Notes: generated by a model from the sequence alone, not told the origin. 64,000 nucleotides of DNA from an uncultured Methylotenera sp. (GCF_946479685.1 NZ_CAMLGS010000003.1:29045-93044); one strand, 5' to 3'. Positions 18,658 to 30,181 are shown, counted from the first letter of the stretch. Numbers and translations: made by a program.

Positions 18658-19554
18658 ATGGCGTGGGTATCATTAAAGATTGAAGCACAAGACAATAATG
18701 CTGATTTAATTAGCGATACGCTGATGGAGCTAGGCGCGCTGTCCGCCATTATTGAAGATGCCAATGCTGAAACCATTGATGAGCAGCCTATTTTTGGTGA
18801 GCCAGGCGACCCGCCACCAGGCATCTGGCAGCAGAACCTAGTCAGCGCCTTGTTTGATGAAGGTGTGGATATCCCTGCTGTGCTTGAAGCACTGCTGCTG
18901 CAGGCCAAACTAGGCAAGCTCAACTACACTACCGAAACCATAGAAGAACAAGATTGGGTACGCGCCACACAATCGCAGTTTGACCCAATCAGAATCACCG
19001 ATACACTGTGGATAGTACCAACCTGGCATGAATCACCTAACCCAGACGCCATCAATATCGTATTAGACCCAGGCTTGGCCTTTGGTACCGGCAGCCACCC
19101 AACCACCCACTTATGCCTAGCTTGGCTGACGCAAACCGTGACAGCTGGTAGCTCAGTGCTGGATTACGGCTGCGGCTCAGGTATTTTAGCGATTGCCGCA
19201 AAGAAACTAGGCGCAGCTGAAGTCGTAGGGACCGATATTGATACGCAGGCGATACAATCCAGCTTATATAACGCAGAACAGAACCAGGTGGAAGCTAAGT
19301 TCTACGATGCAAATGAATATCAATCCAAAGAGTTTGATATTGTGGTTGCCAATATCTTATCCAGTGCCTTGAGCGTACTGGCACCAGCATTGGCAAAATC
19401 ATGCAAGGCTGGCGGCAAGATTGCGCTTTCAGGAATTTTACGCGAACAAGAAGCCGCTGTTTCTGCCATTTATGCTGAATGGTTTGATATGGGCGCACCA
19501 CAGTACATGGATGCATGGGTGTTGCTCACAGGCACGAAAAAATGCGCGACATAA
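18658..19554 (+). CDS. prmA: Ribosomal protein L11 methyltransferase
   Basis: A 298-residue SAM-dependent methyltransferase that trimethylates lysines and the N-terminus of ribosomal protein L11. The N-terminal domain ends near WVRATQSQFDPI. The catalytic domain has GLAFGTGSHPTTHL, VLDYGCGSGILAIAA (motif I) and VVANILSSAL (NPPF-equivalent NILS). The last 13 bases overlap the start of the next gene, giving coupled translation. The location after accC is typical. Confidence 0.97.
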   Translation: MAWVSLKIEAQDNNADLISDTLMELGALSAIIEDANAETIDEQPIFGEPGDPPPGIWQQNLVSALFDEGVDIPAVLEALLLQAKLGKLNYTTETIEEQDWVRATQSQFDPIRITDTLWIVPTWHESPNPDAINIVLDPGLAFGTGSHPTTHLCLAWLTQTVTAGSSVLDYGCGSGILAIAAKKLGAAEVVGTDIDTQAIQSSLYNAEQNQVEAKFYDANEYQSKEFDIVVANILSSALSVLAPALAKSCKAGGKIALSGILREQEAAVSAIYAEWFDMGAPQYMDAWVLLTGTKKCAT

Positions 19555-20573
19555 CCCATTGCCCCAATTGCCAAACCCAATTCTTTGTTAGTGAAGACCA
19601 ACTCCGGCAGCATGGCGGCTTGGTGCGCTGTGGGCAATGTCTGCATGTATTCAATGCCAAAGAGCAATTCGTCCCCACCAGCACCCCTAGCCCCGACAAC
19701 ACTACTTCAGACAGTGTTAACCCTGTAGAACCTAGCCCTGCGCCAGCAGCCGTAACGACAACAGCCGGTAACGCGACCCATTCTGGCTGGCCTAAAATTG
19801 ATTTAGACCTTGAAGAAGCTATGCCAACTAGTCATAGCCCAGAGGCTAATCCGGCACCACAGGCAACCACGCAACCAAGTTTTCCACCTACTCCGAGCAC
19901 AGCGGCTAACGCCACGCCAGTGAGTGAGCAGCACTCCCCTGCGACACATACCGGTGCATTGGCTGAACTGCCGCATGACACCAGCAGCATCGCGGAACAT
20001 CCGCCCCACGACACTGGCAAACTACACATTTCTCATCATCAAGCCAACGATTTTAATGAGCTAGCCAAACACGCAAAAAGGGATGGTAAGAAGAGTAGCA
20101 ACCGTCGATGGCCTTGGATGCTGGGTACACTGCTATTAGTGTTAGCCGTCGTAGGACAAAGCGCCTATTTTCTGCGCAACAGCATAGCCATTTACTACCC
20201 CAAACTTAAACCACAGCTTGTGCAGGCATGCGAGCATCTAAAATGCAGCATAGAGCTACCCAAGCAGATAGAATGGATAGTGATTGATGACTCTGACATG
20301 CAGGAAGACCTGGCGCATAGCGGTGTGATGCACCTGAGCAGTAGCCTCTTTAACAAAGCCGGCTTTGTGCAAGCCTACCCTAACCTAGAGTTAACTTTGA
20401 CCAATACGGACGACAGTCCGGTATTAAGACGCGTATTCAAACCTACAGAATACCTAGCGCCGAATACCGACATTGCCGCTGGCTTTAGTGCTGGCAATGA
20501 AATCAAGGTGAAGCTGGCCATCACCACGCAGGACGTCAGCGTTGCAGGCTACCGTCTGTACGTTACTTACTGA
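19542..20573 (+). CDS. MJ0042-type zinc-ribbon and DUF3426 membrane protein
   Basis: A 343-residue protein. It opens with a zinc ribbon (HCPNCQTQFFV and LVRCGQCLHVFNA), followed by a Pro/Thr/Ala-rich disordered stretch (about residues 45-165), one membrane helix (about 190-209) and a C-terminal DUF3426 domain of extracytoplasmic beta strands. Function unknown; it is regularly found behind prmA in betaproteobacteria. The ATG at 19542 lies inside the prmA end; a start nine codons upstream is possible but would add residues before the zinc ribbon that homologs generally lack. Confidence 0.88.
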   Translation: MRDITHCPNCQTQFFVSEDQLRQHGGLVRCGQCLHVFNAKEQFVPTSTPSPDNTTSDSVNPVEPSPAPAAVTTTAGNATHSGWPKIDLDLEEAMPTSHSPEANPAPQATTQPSFPPTPSTAANATPVSEQHSPATHTGALAELPHDTSSIAEHPPHDTGKLHISHHQANDFNELAKHAKRDGKKSSNRRWPWMLGTLLLVLAVVGQSAYFLRNSIAIYYPKLKPQLVQACEHLKCSIELPKQIEWIVIDDSDMQEDLAHSGVMHLSSSLFNKAGFVQAYPNLELTLTNTDDSPVLRRVFKPTEYLAPNTDIAAGFSAGNEIKVKLAITTQDVSVAGYRLYVTY

Positions 20574-20656
20574 TAGCCTGCATCTATTAGCTTAATCCAA
20601 GTGTAAACCGGCGCTAAAGCTATGCCGACAGCGCCTGCCAGCAAAATGTCTGCAAG

Positions 20657-21559
20657 CTAGTTAAGCATCTGCAAGCAATCTGAATTAATAGCCTGTATCG
20701 CATCCGCCACGCACATCACCGCCAAATCCCGAGCATAGCTTTTACGCCAGGCCAATGCCACCCTGCGTACAGGCACTGGGTCGGTAAAAGGGATGACTCG
20801 CACTAATGGATTTAAGTAGCGCTCGGTAGCTGCGCTGCATGGCAATACGGTAATCCCTAGGTTTGAAGCCACCATATTACGTATGGTTTCTAAGGAGTTA
20901 CCCTGCAACACCTGCCCTTTGCGCGATAAGTCTGGGCATGCCTGCAACACTTGATGGCTGTAACAGTGGCCGCTATTGAGCAGCAGTACATTTTCATCCG
21001 CCAGCTCATCAGCGCTCACCGAGGCACGGCCAGCCCAAGGGTGGTTGACCGGCACCATGACCAGATACTGTTCATCGTAAAGCGGCAGGGTATTGATACC
21101 AGCCACATCAAACGGCAGCGCTACCACCGCTGCATCAATCACGCCATTTTTCAGCTGCGCCTCTAATTGCAGCGTCAGGTTCTCTTCAATATCCAGCGGC
21201 ATGTCCGGTGCGCTCTGCCGCAAAACAGGGATAAGTTCAGGTAGCAAATATGGCCCCACAGAATAAATTAAACCCAGGCGAAACACGCCGCCCAGCTGGT
21301 TATTGCCTTGCTGCGCAATCTCGCGGATATAGTTCACTTCCTCTATCGCTTTAATCGCCTGTTCAATAATCTTTTCACCGATCGGGGTCGGACTAATGTC
21401 GGTACGGCTGCGCTCAAAGATCTGCACGCCTAAATCCTCTTCCAGCTTTTTAATCGCTAAACTCAGCGCGGGCTGGCTGACGTAACACTTTTCGGCGGCG
21501 CGCCGAAAGTTGCGCTCTTTAGCCACTGCCACAACAAAACGTAATTCACTTAGGGTCAT
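20657..21559 (-). CDS. oxyR: Hydrogen-peroxide sensor and regulator OxyR
   Basis: A 300-residue LysR-family regulator. The winged helix-turn-helix (NFRRAAEKCYVSQPALSLAI) is followed by the sensor domain with SGHCYSHQVLQAC. The two cysteines fall at residues 199 and 208, the same numbers as the disulfide pair of E. coli OxyR, and SLETIRNMVA follows. Oxidation by H2O2 would switch it to an activator. It is divergent from katG, its classical target. The helix-turn-helix has an additional Cys25. Confidence 0.95.
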   Translation of the reverse strand: MTLSELRFVVAVAKERNFRRAAEKCYVSQPALSLAIKKLEEDLGVQIFERSRTDISPTPIGEKIIEQAIKAIEEVNYIREIAQQGNNQLGGVFRLGLIYSVGPYLLPELIPVLRQSAPDMPLDIEENLTLQLEAQLKNGVIDAAVVALPFDVAGINTLPLYDEQYLVMVPVNHPWAGRASVSADELADENVLLLNSGHCYSHQVLQACPDLSRKGQVLQGNSLETIRNMVASNLGITVLPCSAATERYLNPLVRVIPFTDPVPVRRVALAWRKSYARDLAVMCVADAIQAINSDCLQMLN

Positions 21560-21609
21560 TCACTGCATCCGAATTTTTTGACTATTGATAAGTTTAGCAT
21601 ATCAATCAG

Positions 21610-21624
21610 ATTGAAACATTCAAT
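21610..21624. promoter_or_regulatory. LysR-type dyad in the oxyR-katG intergenic region
   Basis: ATTGAA-ACA-TTCAAT (21610-21624), a perfect 6-3-6 inverted repeat containing a T-N11-A core, 50 bp before oxyR. Flanking GATA (21587), TATC (21600) and AATC (21631) elements extend a set of half-site-like tetramers, as expected of an OxyR tetramer site. Assignment to OxyR is inferred from location. Confidence 0.5.
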
Positions 21625-21718
21625 TATACAAATCAATCTTCGACCTATACACTGGTCTCACTTGCTGCTCAACACTGCTTTCCAAACCATAGAGATAGCA
21701 ATATAAATGGAGAAAAAA

Positions 21719-21790
21719 ATGAACAACTATTTATACGAGTTACAAGAGATTTTTACTGAAATGTTTGCGCAATACGCCTTAAGCCAATAA
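21719..21790 (+). CDS. Candidate 23-residue peptide ORF upstream of katG
   Basis: ATG at 21719, six bases after GGAG (21709-21712), opens a 23-codon frame encoding MNNYLYELQEIFTEMF plus seven more residues, ending TAA. An in-frame ATG at 21707 would add MEKK. The peptide is amphipathic and aromatic-rich. It lies 171 bp before katG on the same strand, inside the region expected to be OxyR controlled. It could be a small membrane-associated peptide or a leader ORF; the strong ribosome site is the main evidence that it is translated. Confidence 0.4.
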   Translation: MNNYLYELQEIFTEMFAQYALSQ

Positions 21791-21865
21791 CCAACAACAC
21801 GTGCCACCTGCGCCTGAATTTACACAGCCTAGAACTTTACGTAGCTAAATGTAATTGCCATGTAA

Positions 21866-24157
<2,292 letters not shown>

Positions 24158-24245
24158 TTGCCTTGGTCTGCTTGATGATTTAGGTCTGCTTAACTATCTG
24201 GGTTTAGCGCTAAGGCCGTAAGATATTAAGAGCGCACGATAAAAT

Positions 24246-24272
24246 AGCCTCAACCTAATCCAGGTTGAGGCT
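24246..24272. terminator. Bidirectional terminator between katG and ETF-QO
   Basis: A perfect 11-bp stem AGCCTCAACCT (24246-24256) / AGGTTGAGGCT (24262-24272) with a 5-base loop, between two convergent genes. CTTTAT follows on the plus strand and ATTTTATC on the minus strand, giving short T-rich tails both ways. Confidence 0.8.
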
Positions 24273-24318
24273 CTTTATCTATTATTAAACACCTACTATT
24301 TATAAACAGTATGCACTG

Positions 24319-25977
24319 CTACATGCTCATATAAGTCGGGCCGCTGCCACCTTCAGGCGGTACCCACACGATATTCTGCGTAGGGTCTTTAATATCGCAG
24401 GTTTTGCAATGGATGCAGTTTTGCGCATTAATGTGCAGGTAGCTCGCATCGTGTGACTTCACGATTTCATACACGCCAGCTGGGCAGTAACGTTGCTCAG
24501 GCGCATCATAATTGGCCAAGTTAATACGGATAGGTACGTCTTTATCCCGCAACGTCAAATGGCAAGGCTGGTTGGCATCATGTGCAAGATTACTTAAGCT
24601 GATAGAGCTTAAGCGGTCAAAACTATATACACCATCGTGTTTGCCATAGTGAATCACCGGCATTTCAGACGCTGGCTTGGTGCATTCATGGTCGGCTTTC
24701 TTATGCAGCAATGTCCACGGCAAACGCACATGCAGCGCATGCAGCCACATCTCAAGGCCACCCAGCATCGTACCGCCCCAGCTGCCAAACCTTGATAACA
24801 GCGGTTTTACATTACGCACCGCGTCTAAATCTTTCCACACCCATGAGGCTTTAAGGGCTTGTGGATATGCGGTCAGCAAGCGGCCGACAGGCTGCTCAGC
24901 CTGCGTTAACGCATCAAATACCGCTTCAGCTGCCAACATGCCAGACTTCATGGCATTGTGGCTGCCTTTGATGCGCGGCACATTAACCATGCCAGCGCTA
25001 CAACCAATCAGTGCGCCGCCTGGGAAAATCATTTCTGGCCACGACTGCACGCCGCCTTCACTAATCGCGCGCGCACCATAGCTAAAGCGCTCACCATCTT
25101 TTAACAAGGCTTTAATTTCAGGATGGGTCTTAAAGCGCTGGAACTCTTCGAATGGAGACAGATGCGGATTTGCGTAGTCTAAATGCACTACAAAACCGAT
25201 AGACACCAACTGCTCACCGTAATGGTAGATAAACGAGCCGCCGCCAGTATCTGCTTGCAATGGCCAGCCTATGCTATGCTGCACCAGCCCTGGACGGTGC
25301 TGTGCCGCAGGTACGCGCCAGACCTCTTTGAAGCCCAAGCCATATTTCTGTGGCGAAGTACGTAACGCATACTTACTCTCTAGCTCACGCGTTAACGAGC
25401 CACGTGTACCTTCTGCAATCAAGGTATATTGCGCCCTGATTTCTATACCCAGCGTGAATTGGGCGGTTTCCTTACCGTGTGCATCACGCCCCATATCGCC
25501 GGTAATCACACCAACAACTTGCTGATTTTCGTCGTACAACATAGATTGCGCAGCAAAACCAGCATAAATTTCCACGCCCAAGGCATCCGCCTGCTCACCC
25601 AGCCAACGGCTTACATCACCCAGGCTCACAATATAATTGCCCTGATTACTCATCAACGGCGGCATCAGCCAATGTGGCACCGACCAGGACTTAGTTTGCC
25701 CTAATAGCAGGAACTCATCTTCATTCACGCTGGTATGCAGTGGCGCGCCTTTTTCACGCCAATCCGGAATCAGCTCATTCAATGCAATCGGGTCGATTAC
25801 CGCACCGGATAAAATATGCGTGCCCACCTCGGCCGCTTTTTCCAGCACACATACGCTGAGCTCTTGCCCAGCTGCATTCGCCAGCTGTTTCAGCCGAATC
25901 GCTGCCGCTAAGCCCGACGGCCCAGCCCCTACAATTAACACATCGTAATTCATTACATCGCGTTGCACATCTGTCAT
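24319..25977 (-). CDS. etfD: Electron transfer flavoprotein-ubiquinone oxidoreductase
   Basis: A 552-residue ETF-QO (also called EtfQO/ETFDH). It oxidises reduced ETF and passes the electrons to ubiquinone at the inner membrane. The FAD Rossmann motif is VLIVGAGPSGLAAAIRL. The ubiquinone-binding middle domain is present. A C-terminal 4Fe-4S ferredoxin motif reads NCIHCKTCDIKDP, followed by NIVWVPPEGG. It is co-transcribed with the LysR gene upstream (14-bp gap) and divergent from etfB-etfA, its electron donors. In methylotrophs ETF can serve methylated-amine dehydrogenases, but none is in this window. Confidence 0.96.
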   Translation of the reverse strand: MTDVQRDVMNYDVLIVGAGPSGLAAAIRLKQLANAAGQELSVCVLEKAAEVGTHILSGAVIDPIALNELIPDWREKGAPLHTSVNEDEFLLLGQTKSWSVPHWLMPPLMSNQGNYIVSLGDVSRWLGEQADALGVEIYAGFAAQSMLYDENQQVVGVITGDMGRDAHGKETAQFTLGIEIRAQYTLIAEGTRGSLTRELESKYALRTSPQKYGLGFKEVWRVPAAQHRPGLVQHSIGWPLQADTGGGSFIYHYGEQLVSIGFVVHLDYANPHLSPFEEFQRFKTHPEIKALLKDGERFSYGARAISEGGVQSWPEMIFPGGALIGCSAGMVNVPRIKGSHNAMKSGMLAAEAVFDALTQAEQPVGRLLTAYPQALKASWVWKDLDAVRNVKPLLSRFGSWGGTMLGGLEMWLHALHVRLPWTLLHKKADHECTKPASEMPVIHYGKHDGVYSFDRLSSISLSNLAHDANQPCHLTLRDKDVPIRINLANYDAPEQRYCPAGVYEIVKSHDASYLHINAQNCIHCKTCDIKDPTQNIVWVPPEGGSGPTYMSM

Positions 25978-25991
25978 TTAAAGACCGTCCT

Positions 25992-26918
25992 TTAAGCTAT
26001 TTCTGGCAAATTCACTTGGTCGCTGCGCTCGGCGCCCACCACCATTTTTTTGCACAACATGATAAATTCACGCATACCTGTTGTTTGATATTTCTGCTTA
26101 TGCCAAAGAAAGTAAAAATATCTTCCTAAATTTAGTTCTGGTGTCGATAACGGCACCAAGCTACCACGGCGAAAAGCGTCTTTCAACGCCAAACGCGAGA
26201 TACAGCCTATTCCCAGCCCAGATTCTACTGCGCGTTTAATTGCCTCGGTGTGCTCTAGCTCCAGGCGTATATGCAGCCCGGCATTGTTATTATGAAAAGC
26301 ACGATCAAAAGTGGCGCGAGTACCAGAGCCCTGCTCTCTTAAAATCCATTGCTCTTGCAGTAGCTGTTCTACAGAAATTGCTTTTAACTGCGCCAATGGG
26401 TGATTAGGTGCGGCAAACACCACCAGCTCATCCGCCACCCAGCGCTGCACCTCGATATCCGGGTGGTTGCAATCGCCTTCAATCAAGCCCAGATCCAGCT
26501 CATGATTGGCTACCTGCTGCACAATGGTACTGGTATTATGTACTTGTAATTGGATGCGGCTTTCTGAATGATCCTGCAAGAACTTTGCCACCAGCATCGT
26601 AGCTAGATAATTGCCCACCGTTAAGGTAGCGCCTATTTTCATATAGCCAAAGCCTACATGGCCGCGCAGCAGATTTTCTATCTCACTAGCACGGTCTAAT
26701 AGTTCTACCGCCTTGGGTAGCAGTTGCAGCCCGGTTTCATTGATACGTAGTGTTTTACCCACACGATCGAACAGCTGCAGGTCGAATTGTCGTTCCAGCT
26801 CACTCAGCGCGGTACTGGTTGCCGATTGCGAGAGAGCCAAAGCATCGGCGGCGCGCGAAACGCTTTCGGTGCGACTGATGACAACAAAGATCTCCAGTTG
26901 TCTTAGGGTATATTTCAT
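25992..26918 (-). CDS. LysR-family regulator, probably of the etf genes
   Basis: A 308-residue LysR regulator. The helix-turn-helix (SVSRAADALALSQSATSTAL) is followed by a substrate-binding domain beginning about residue 90. It lacks the OxyR-type Cys pair; segments such as LREQGSGTRATFDRAF resemble the CysB/CbbR-like branch. It lies between ETF-QO (same strand, 14 bp) and etfB (divergent), so control of both etf transcripts is the obvious hypothesis. The ligand is unknown. Confidence 0.9.
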   Translation of the reverse strand: MKYTLRQLEIFVVISRTESVSRAADALALSQSATSTALSELERQFDLQLFDRVGKTLRINETGLQLLPKAVELLDRASEIENLLRGHVGFGYMKIGATLTVGNYLATMLVAKFLQDHSESRIQLQVHNTSTIVQQVANHELDLGLIEGDCNHPDIEVQRWVADELVVFAAPNHPLAQLKAISVEQLLQEQWILREQGSGTRATFDRAFHNNNAGLHIRLELEHTEAIKRAVESGLGIGCISRLALKDAFRRGSLVPLSTPELNLGRYFYFLWHKQKYQTTGMREFIMLCKKMVVGAERSDQVNLPEIA

Positions 26919-26939
26919 ACACTCCTATATCTATTTCGC

Positions 26940-26954
26940 AGATATATAATATCT
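26940..26954. promoter_or_regulatory. LysR-type dyad in the LysR-etfB divergent region
   Basis: AGATAT-ATA-ATATCT (26940-26954), a perfect 6-3-6 inverted repeat, lies 21 bp before the LysR gene and 66 bp before etfB. A second AT-rich dyad (about 26967-26980) follows. Such a position suits autorepression plus activation of etfB. AT richness makes chance occurrence more likely than for a GC-mixed dyad. Confidence 0.45.
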
Positions 26955-27020
26955 TTACAATCTAATTTATATATATTATACGCTGATGTAAAATACGCAG
27001 CAATTACTGAGGAAATTGCC

Positions 27021-27773
27021 ATGAAAATACTGGTCGCAATAAAACGTGTAGTAGATTACAACGTCAAAGTACATATCAAGCCTGATGGCTCAAATGTAGA
27101 GATTGATGGCGTAAAGATGAGTGTAAACCCATTTGATGAAAATGCAATCGAAGAAGCCTTAAAACTAAAAGAAAAAGGCGTTGCAACTGAGATCGTTGCC
27201 GTGTCACTAGGCACTGCCGCGAATCAAGACGTATTAAGACACGGTCTAGCCATGGGTGCAGACCGCGCTGTGCTGATTGAGAGCGATGAAGAACTACAGC
27301 CATTGGCCGTTGCCAAATTACTGAAAGCTTTGGTAGAGCGTGAGCAACCAGGATTGGTGATGCTGGGCAAACAAGCCGTGGATGATGACGCAGGGCAAAC
27401 TGGACAGATGCTAGCTGCATTGCTCAATTACCCACAAGCCACTTACGTTTCTGCACTGACTGTTAACGGTAACGAAGTAGTCGCTACCCGTGAAGTAGAT
27501 GGCGGTACCGAAACGATAGGTTTGAACCTGCCGGCAGTAATTACCGCAGACTTGCGTTTAAACCAACCACGCTTTGTAAAACTGCCTAACTTGATGATGG
27601 CGAGAAAGAAACCGATTGAAACCATCAAGGCTGCTGACTTGGGTGTAGATACCAAGCCACGCCTGCAGTTATTAAAAGTATCAGAGCCGCCAGCCAGAAA
27701 AGCTGGTATTAAAGTAAGCAGCGTACAAGAGTTGCTGACTAAGTTGCGCGAGCATGAAGGAATACAACTATGA
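27021..27773 (+). CDS. etfB: Electron transfer flavoprotein beta subunit
   Basis: A 250-residue ETF beta subunit, the AMP-binding half of the soluble ETF heterodimer. The sequence begins KILVAIKRVVDYNVKV and contains SVNPFDENAIEEALKL, AVSLGTAANQDVLR, the family GKQAVDDDAGQTGQM motif, and the recognition-loop region LPAVITADLRLNQPRFVKL. The ATG has GAGGAA upstream. The stop overlaps the etfA ATG by 4 bases (ATGA), so the subunits are translationally coupled. Confidence 0.97.
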   Translation: MKILVAIKRVVDYNVKVHIKPDGSNVEIDGVKMSVNPFDENAIEEALKLKEKGVATEIVAVSLGTAANQDVLRHGLAMGADRAVLIESDEELQPLAVAKLLKALVEREQPGLVMLGKQAVDDDAGQTGQMLAALLNYPQATYVSALTVNGNEVVATREVDGGTETIGLNLPAVITADLRLNQPRFVKLPNLMMARKKPIETIKAADLGVDTKPRLQLLKVSEPPARKAGIKVSSVQELLTKLREHEGIQL

Positions 27774-28702
27774 AAACCCTAATTCTAGCCGAACATAACG
27801 GCAGCACACTGAGCGCATCAGTTTACCAAGCGGTAACCGCAGCTCAAGCATGGAGCACGCCTATTGAAATCCTGGTCACTGGCAGCAACGTCAGCAATAT
27901 CGCACAACAAGCTGCTTTGATTGACGGCGTAGCACGCGTGATCCAAATCAACGCTGAGCATTTAGCACACCAATTGGCTGAAGATGTTGCTCCGCTAATT
28001 GCCAATACAGCCAATGAATACAGCGTAGTATTAGCGGCACATTCATCATTCAGCCGCAATATTCTGGCTCGCGCTGCGGCGTTGCTGGATGTAGCCATGA
28101 TTTCTGATGTGTTAGAGATTAAAGGTGACAACACCTACGTGCGTGCAGTGTATGCAGGCAATATCCTCACCACCGTACAAAGTGCAGACCGCATACAACT
28201 ATTGACCGTACACGGCAGCAACTTTGGCGCGGCCAATGCCCGCACACAAAGCGCGGAAATCAGCACAGTTGCAGCGCCAGCAGCACAGCAGCAAACGCGC
28301 TGGTTGTCTGAAACACGCACCACATCAGACCGCCCAGCCTTGAGCACCGCAAAAATCGTGATTTCTGGCGGCAGGTCATTAGGTAGCGCAGAAACTTTTG
28401 AACAAGTACTAGCGCCACTCGCAGCTAGACTGGGCGCTGCACTTGGCGCCACCAGAGCGGCTGTGGACGCAGGCTACGCCCCTAACGATATTCAGGTAGG
28501 CCAAACCGGCGTGACCGTGGCCCCTGATTTATATATCGCGGTAGGCGTTTCCGGCGCGGTACAGCATACTTACGGCATGAAAGACAGCAAAGTGGTAGTG
28601 GCAATTAACCAAGACCCAGATGCACCGATCTTCCAAGTGGCAGACTACGGGCTAGTGGCCGACTTGTTTGAAGTGATCCCAGAACTCACTGCAGCAATTT
28701 AA
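27770..28702 (+). CDS. etfA: Electron transfer flavoprotein alpha subunit
   Basis: A 310-residue ETF alpha subunit, which holds the redox FAD. The N-terminal domain (1-185) is followed by the FAD-binding domain with ISGGRSLGSAETFE, GATRAAVDAGYAP, VGQTGVTVAPDLYIAVG and VSGAVQHTYGMKDSK; these are the classic flavin-contact motifs. It is coupled to etfB. The dimer would carry electrons from flavin dehydrogenases to the ETF-QO encoded on the other strand nearby. Confidence 0.97.
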   Translation: MKTLILAEHNGSTLSASVYQAVTAAQAWSTPIEILVTGSNVSNIAQQAALIDGVARVIQINAEHLAHQLAEDVAPLIANTANEYSVVLAAHSSFSRNILARAAALLDVAMISDVLEIKGDNTYVRAVYAGNILTTVQSADRIQLLTVHGSNFGAANARTQSAEISTVAAPAAQQQTRWLSETRTTSDRPALSTAKIVISGGRSLGSAETFEQVLAPLAARLGAALGATRAAVDAGYAPNDIQVGQTGVTVAPDLYIAVGVSGAVQHTYGMKDSKVVVAINQDPDAPIFQVADYGLVADLFEVIPELTAAI

Positions 28703-28742
28703 AAAATTTAAACTAAAAATCTGAACTAAAGAAAAATCAACT

Positions 28743-29519
28743 ATGAGTAAATATTCGACCGAGCGCATTTTAAGTGTCCACCACTGGAACGACACCCTTT
28801 TCAGCTTTAAAACCACACGTGACCCAGGCTTACGCTTTGAAAATGGTCAGTTTGTAATGATTGGACTTGAAGTCGACGGTCGCCCGCTGACACGCGCTTA
28901 CAGTATCGCCAGCCCTAACTATGAAGAGCATTTAGAGTTTTTCAGTATTAAAGTGCCAAATGGCCCATTAACATCAAGACTACAACACTTGAAAGTAGGC
29001 GATGACTTGCTGGTAAGTAAAAAACCGACCGGCACTTTGGTTACACACGATTTGAAACCAGGTAAAAATCTGTATTTCCTTTCTACCGGTACTGGTTTAG
29101 CGCCATTCATGAGCCTGATCCAAGACGTAGAAGTATATGACCGCTTTGAAAAAGTAGTGTTAATCCACGGTGTACGCCATGTGAACGAGCTGGCTTATGC
29201 TGACTTTATTGAAAAAGAACTACCAAACAACGAGTTCTTTGGTGAAGAAGTGCGTAAGAAACTGATTTACTACCCAACAGTGACTAGAGACCCATTCCGC
29301 AATCAAGGCCGTTTAACCGACCTGATCAACTCTGGCAAACTGTTTGAAGACATCGGCCTGCCACCGCTGGACCCAGCGCACGACAAAGCCATGATTTGCG
29401 GCAGCCCGCAAATGCTGAAAGACACCGAAGAACTACTGGATTCAAGAGGCTTTATCGTGTCACCGCGCGTAGGTACACCAGGTGACTACGTGATTGAACG
29501 CGCTTTCGTCGAAAAATAA
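28743..29519 (+). CDS. fpr: Ferredoxin/flavodoxin-NADP+ reductase
   Basis: A 258-residue Fpr of the bacterial subclass. The flavin motif is RAYSIASPNYEEH (RxYS), and the NADP domain has LSTGTGLAPFMSLIQD and MICGSPQMLKDT. It ends with VIERAFVEK, typical for the family, where the terminal residues stack on FAD. It lies 40 bp after etfA and may be read from the same transcript, though it usually serves oxidative stress or Fe-S and anabolic reduction rather than ETF. Confidence 0.95.
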   Translation: MSKYSTERILSVHHWNDTLFSFKTTRDPGLRFENGQFVMIGLEVDGRPLTRAYSIASPNYEEHLEFFSIKVPNGPLTSRLQHLKVGDDLLVSKKPTGTLVTHDLKPGKNLYFLSTGTGLAPFMSLIQDVEVYDRFEKVVLIHGVRHVNELAYADFIEKELPNNEFFGEEVRKKLIYYPTVTRDPFRNQGRLTDLINSGKLFEDIGLPPLDPAHDKAMICGSPQMLKDTEELLDSRGFIVSPRVGTPGDYVIERAFVEK

Positions 29520-29548
29520 GGCGAAATAAGACAGTAGCAACCCCTATC

Positions 29549-30181
29549 TCAAGCACGTGAACGTGATGTAATCATGTGCTTGAGAAACACCCAAACCGCA
29601 GGCAAGCTAGGAATCACAATCAGCGCCAGCGCCACCAAAGAGAAGTTAGCCTGTACCCAAGGGTGATTTCCCACCAAGAAACCGATACCGGTTAAACCAC
29701 ACACCCAAAGCAAGCCACCCATCACATTATAAAATGCAAATTTGGCATAGGTCATTTGCGCCACACCGGCCACAAATGGGGTAAAGGTACGGATAAACGG
29801 CAAGAACCTGCCGACTACGATCGTAATCGCGCCATGTTCTTCATAAAACGCATGCGTCTTGTTAAACGCATCTTTATTAAACCAACGTGAATTTTCCCAG
29901 GCAAATACCTTATGCCCTACCCACTTACCAACCGCGTAATTAACGGCATCACCGGCAATCGCCGCCACGGATAGCAACGCCATTAGCGCTGGCAAGCTCA
30001 TACCACCCACGGCTGCAATCGCACCGGCGACAAACAATAAAGAGTCACCTGGCAAGAAAGGCATGGCCACCAAACCGGTTTCTATAAAGATAATCAGGAA
30101 CAGCAGCACATAAATCCACAGCCCCCAGGTACTGGCAACTACCGCTAAATGTTTATCCAGGTGTAAAAATAAATCCATCAT
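29549..30181 (-). CDS. DedA family inner-membrane protein
   Basis: A 210-residue DedA/SNARE-associated membrane protein with about five hydrophobic segments. The signature stretches are ETGLVAMPFLPGDSLLF and the re-entrant loop motif VGRFLPFIRTFTPFVAG. DedA proteins act as lipid-carrier or phospholipid flippases, and their loss disturbs envelope homeostasis (family knowledge). The last codons overlap a 13-bp GU-containing stem (CTCAAGCACGTGA, 29548-29560, with TCATGTGCTTGAG, 29571-29583) that might also serve as a weak terminator for the convergent fpr. Confidence 0.92.
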   Translation of the reverse strand: MMDLFLHLDKHLAVVASTWGLWIYVLLFLIIFIETGLVAMPFLPGDSLLFVAGAIAAVGGMSLPALMALLSVAAIAGDAVNYAVGKWVGHKVFAWENSRWFNKDAFNKTHAFYEEHGAITIVVGRFLPFIRTFTPFVAGVAQMTYAKFAFYNVMGGLLWVCGLTGIGFLVGNHPWVQANFSLVALALIVIPSLPAVWVFLKHMITSRSRA

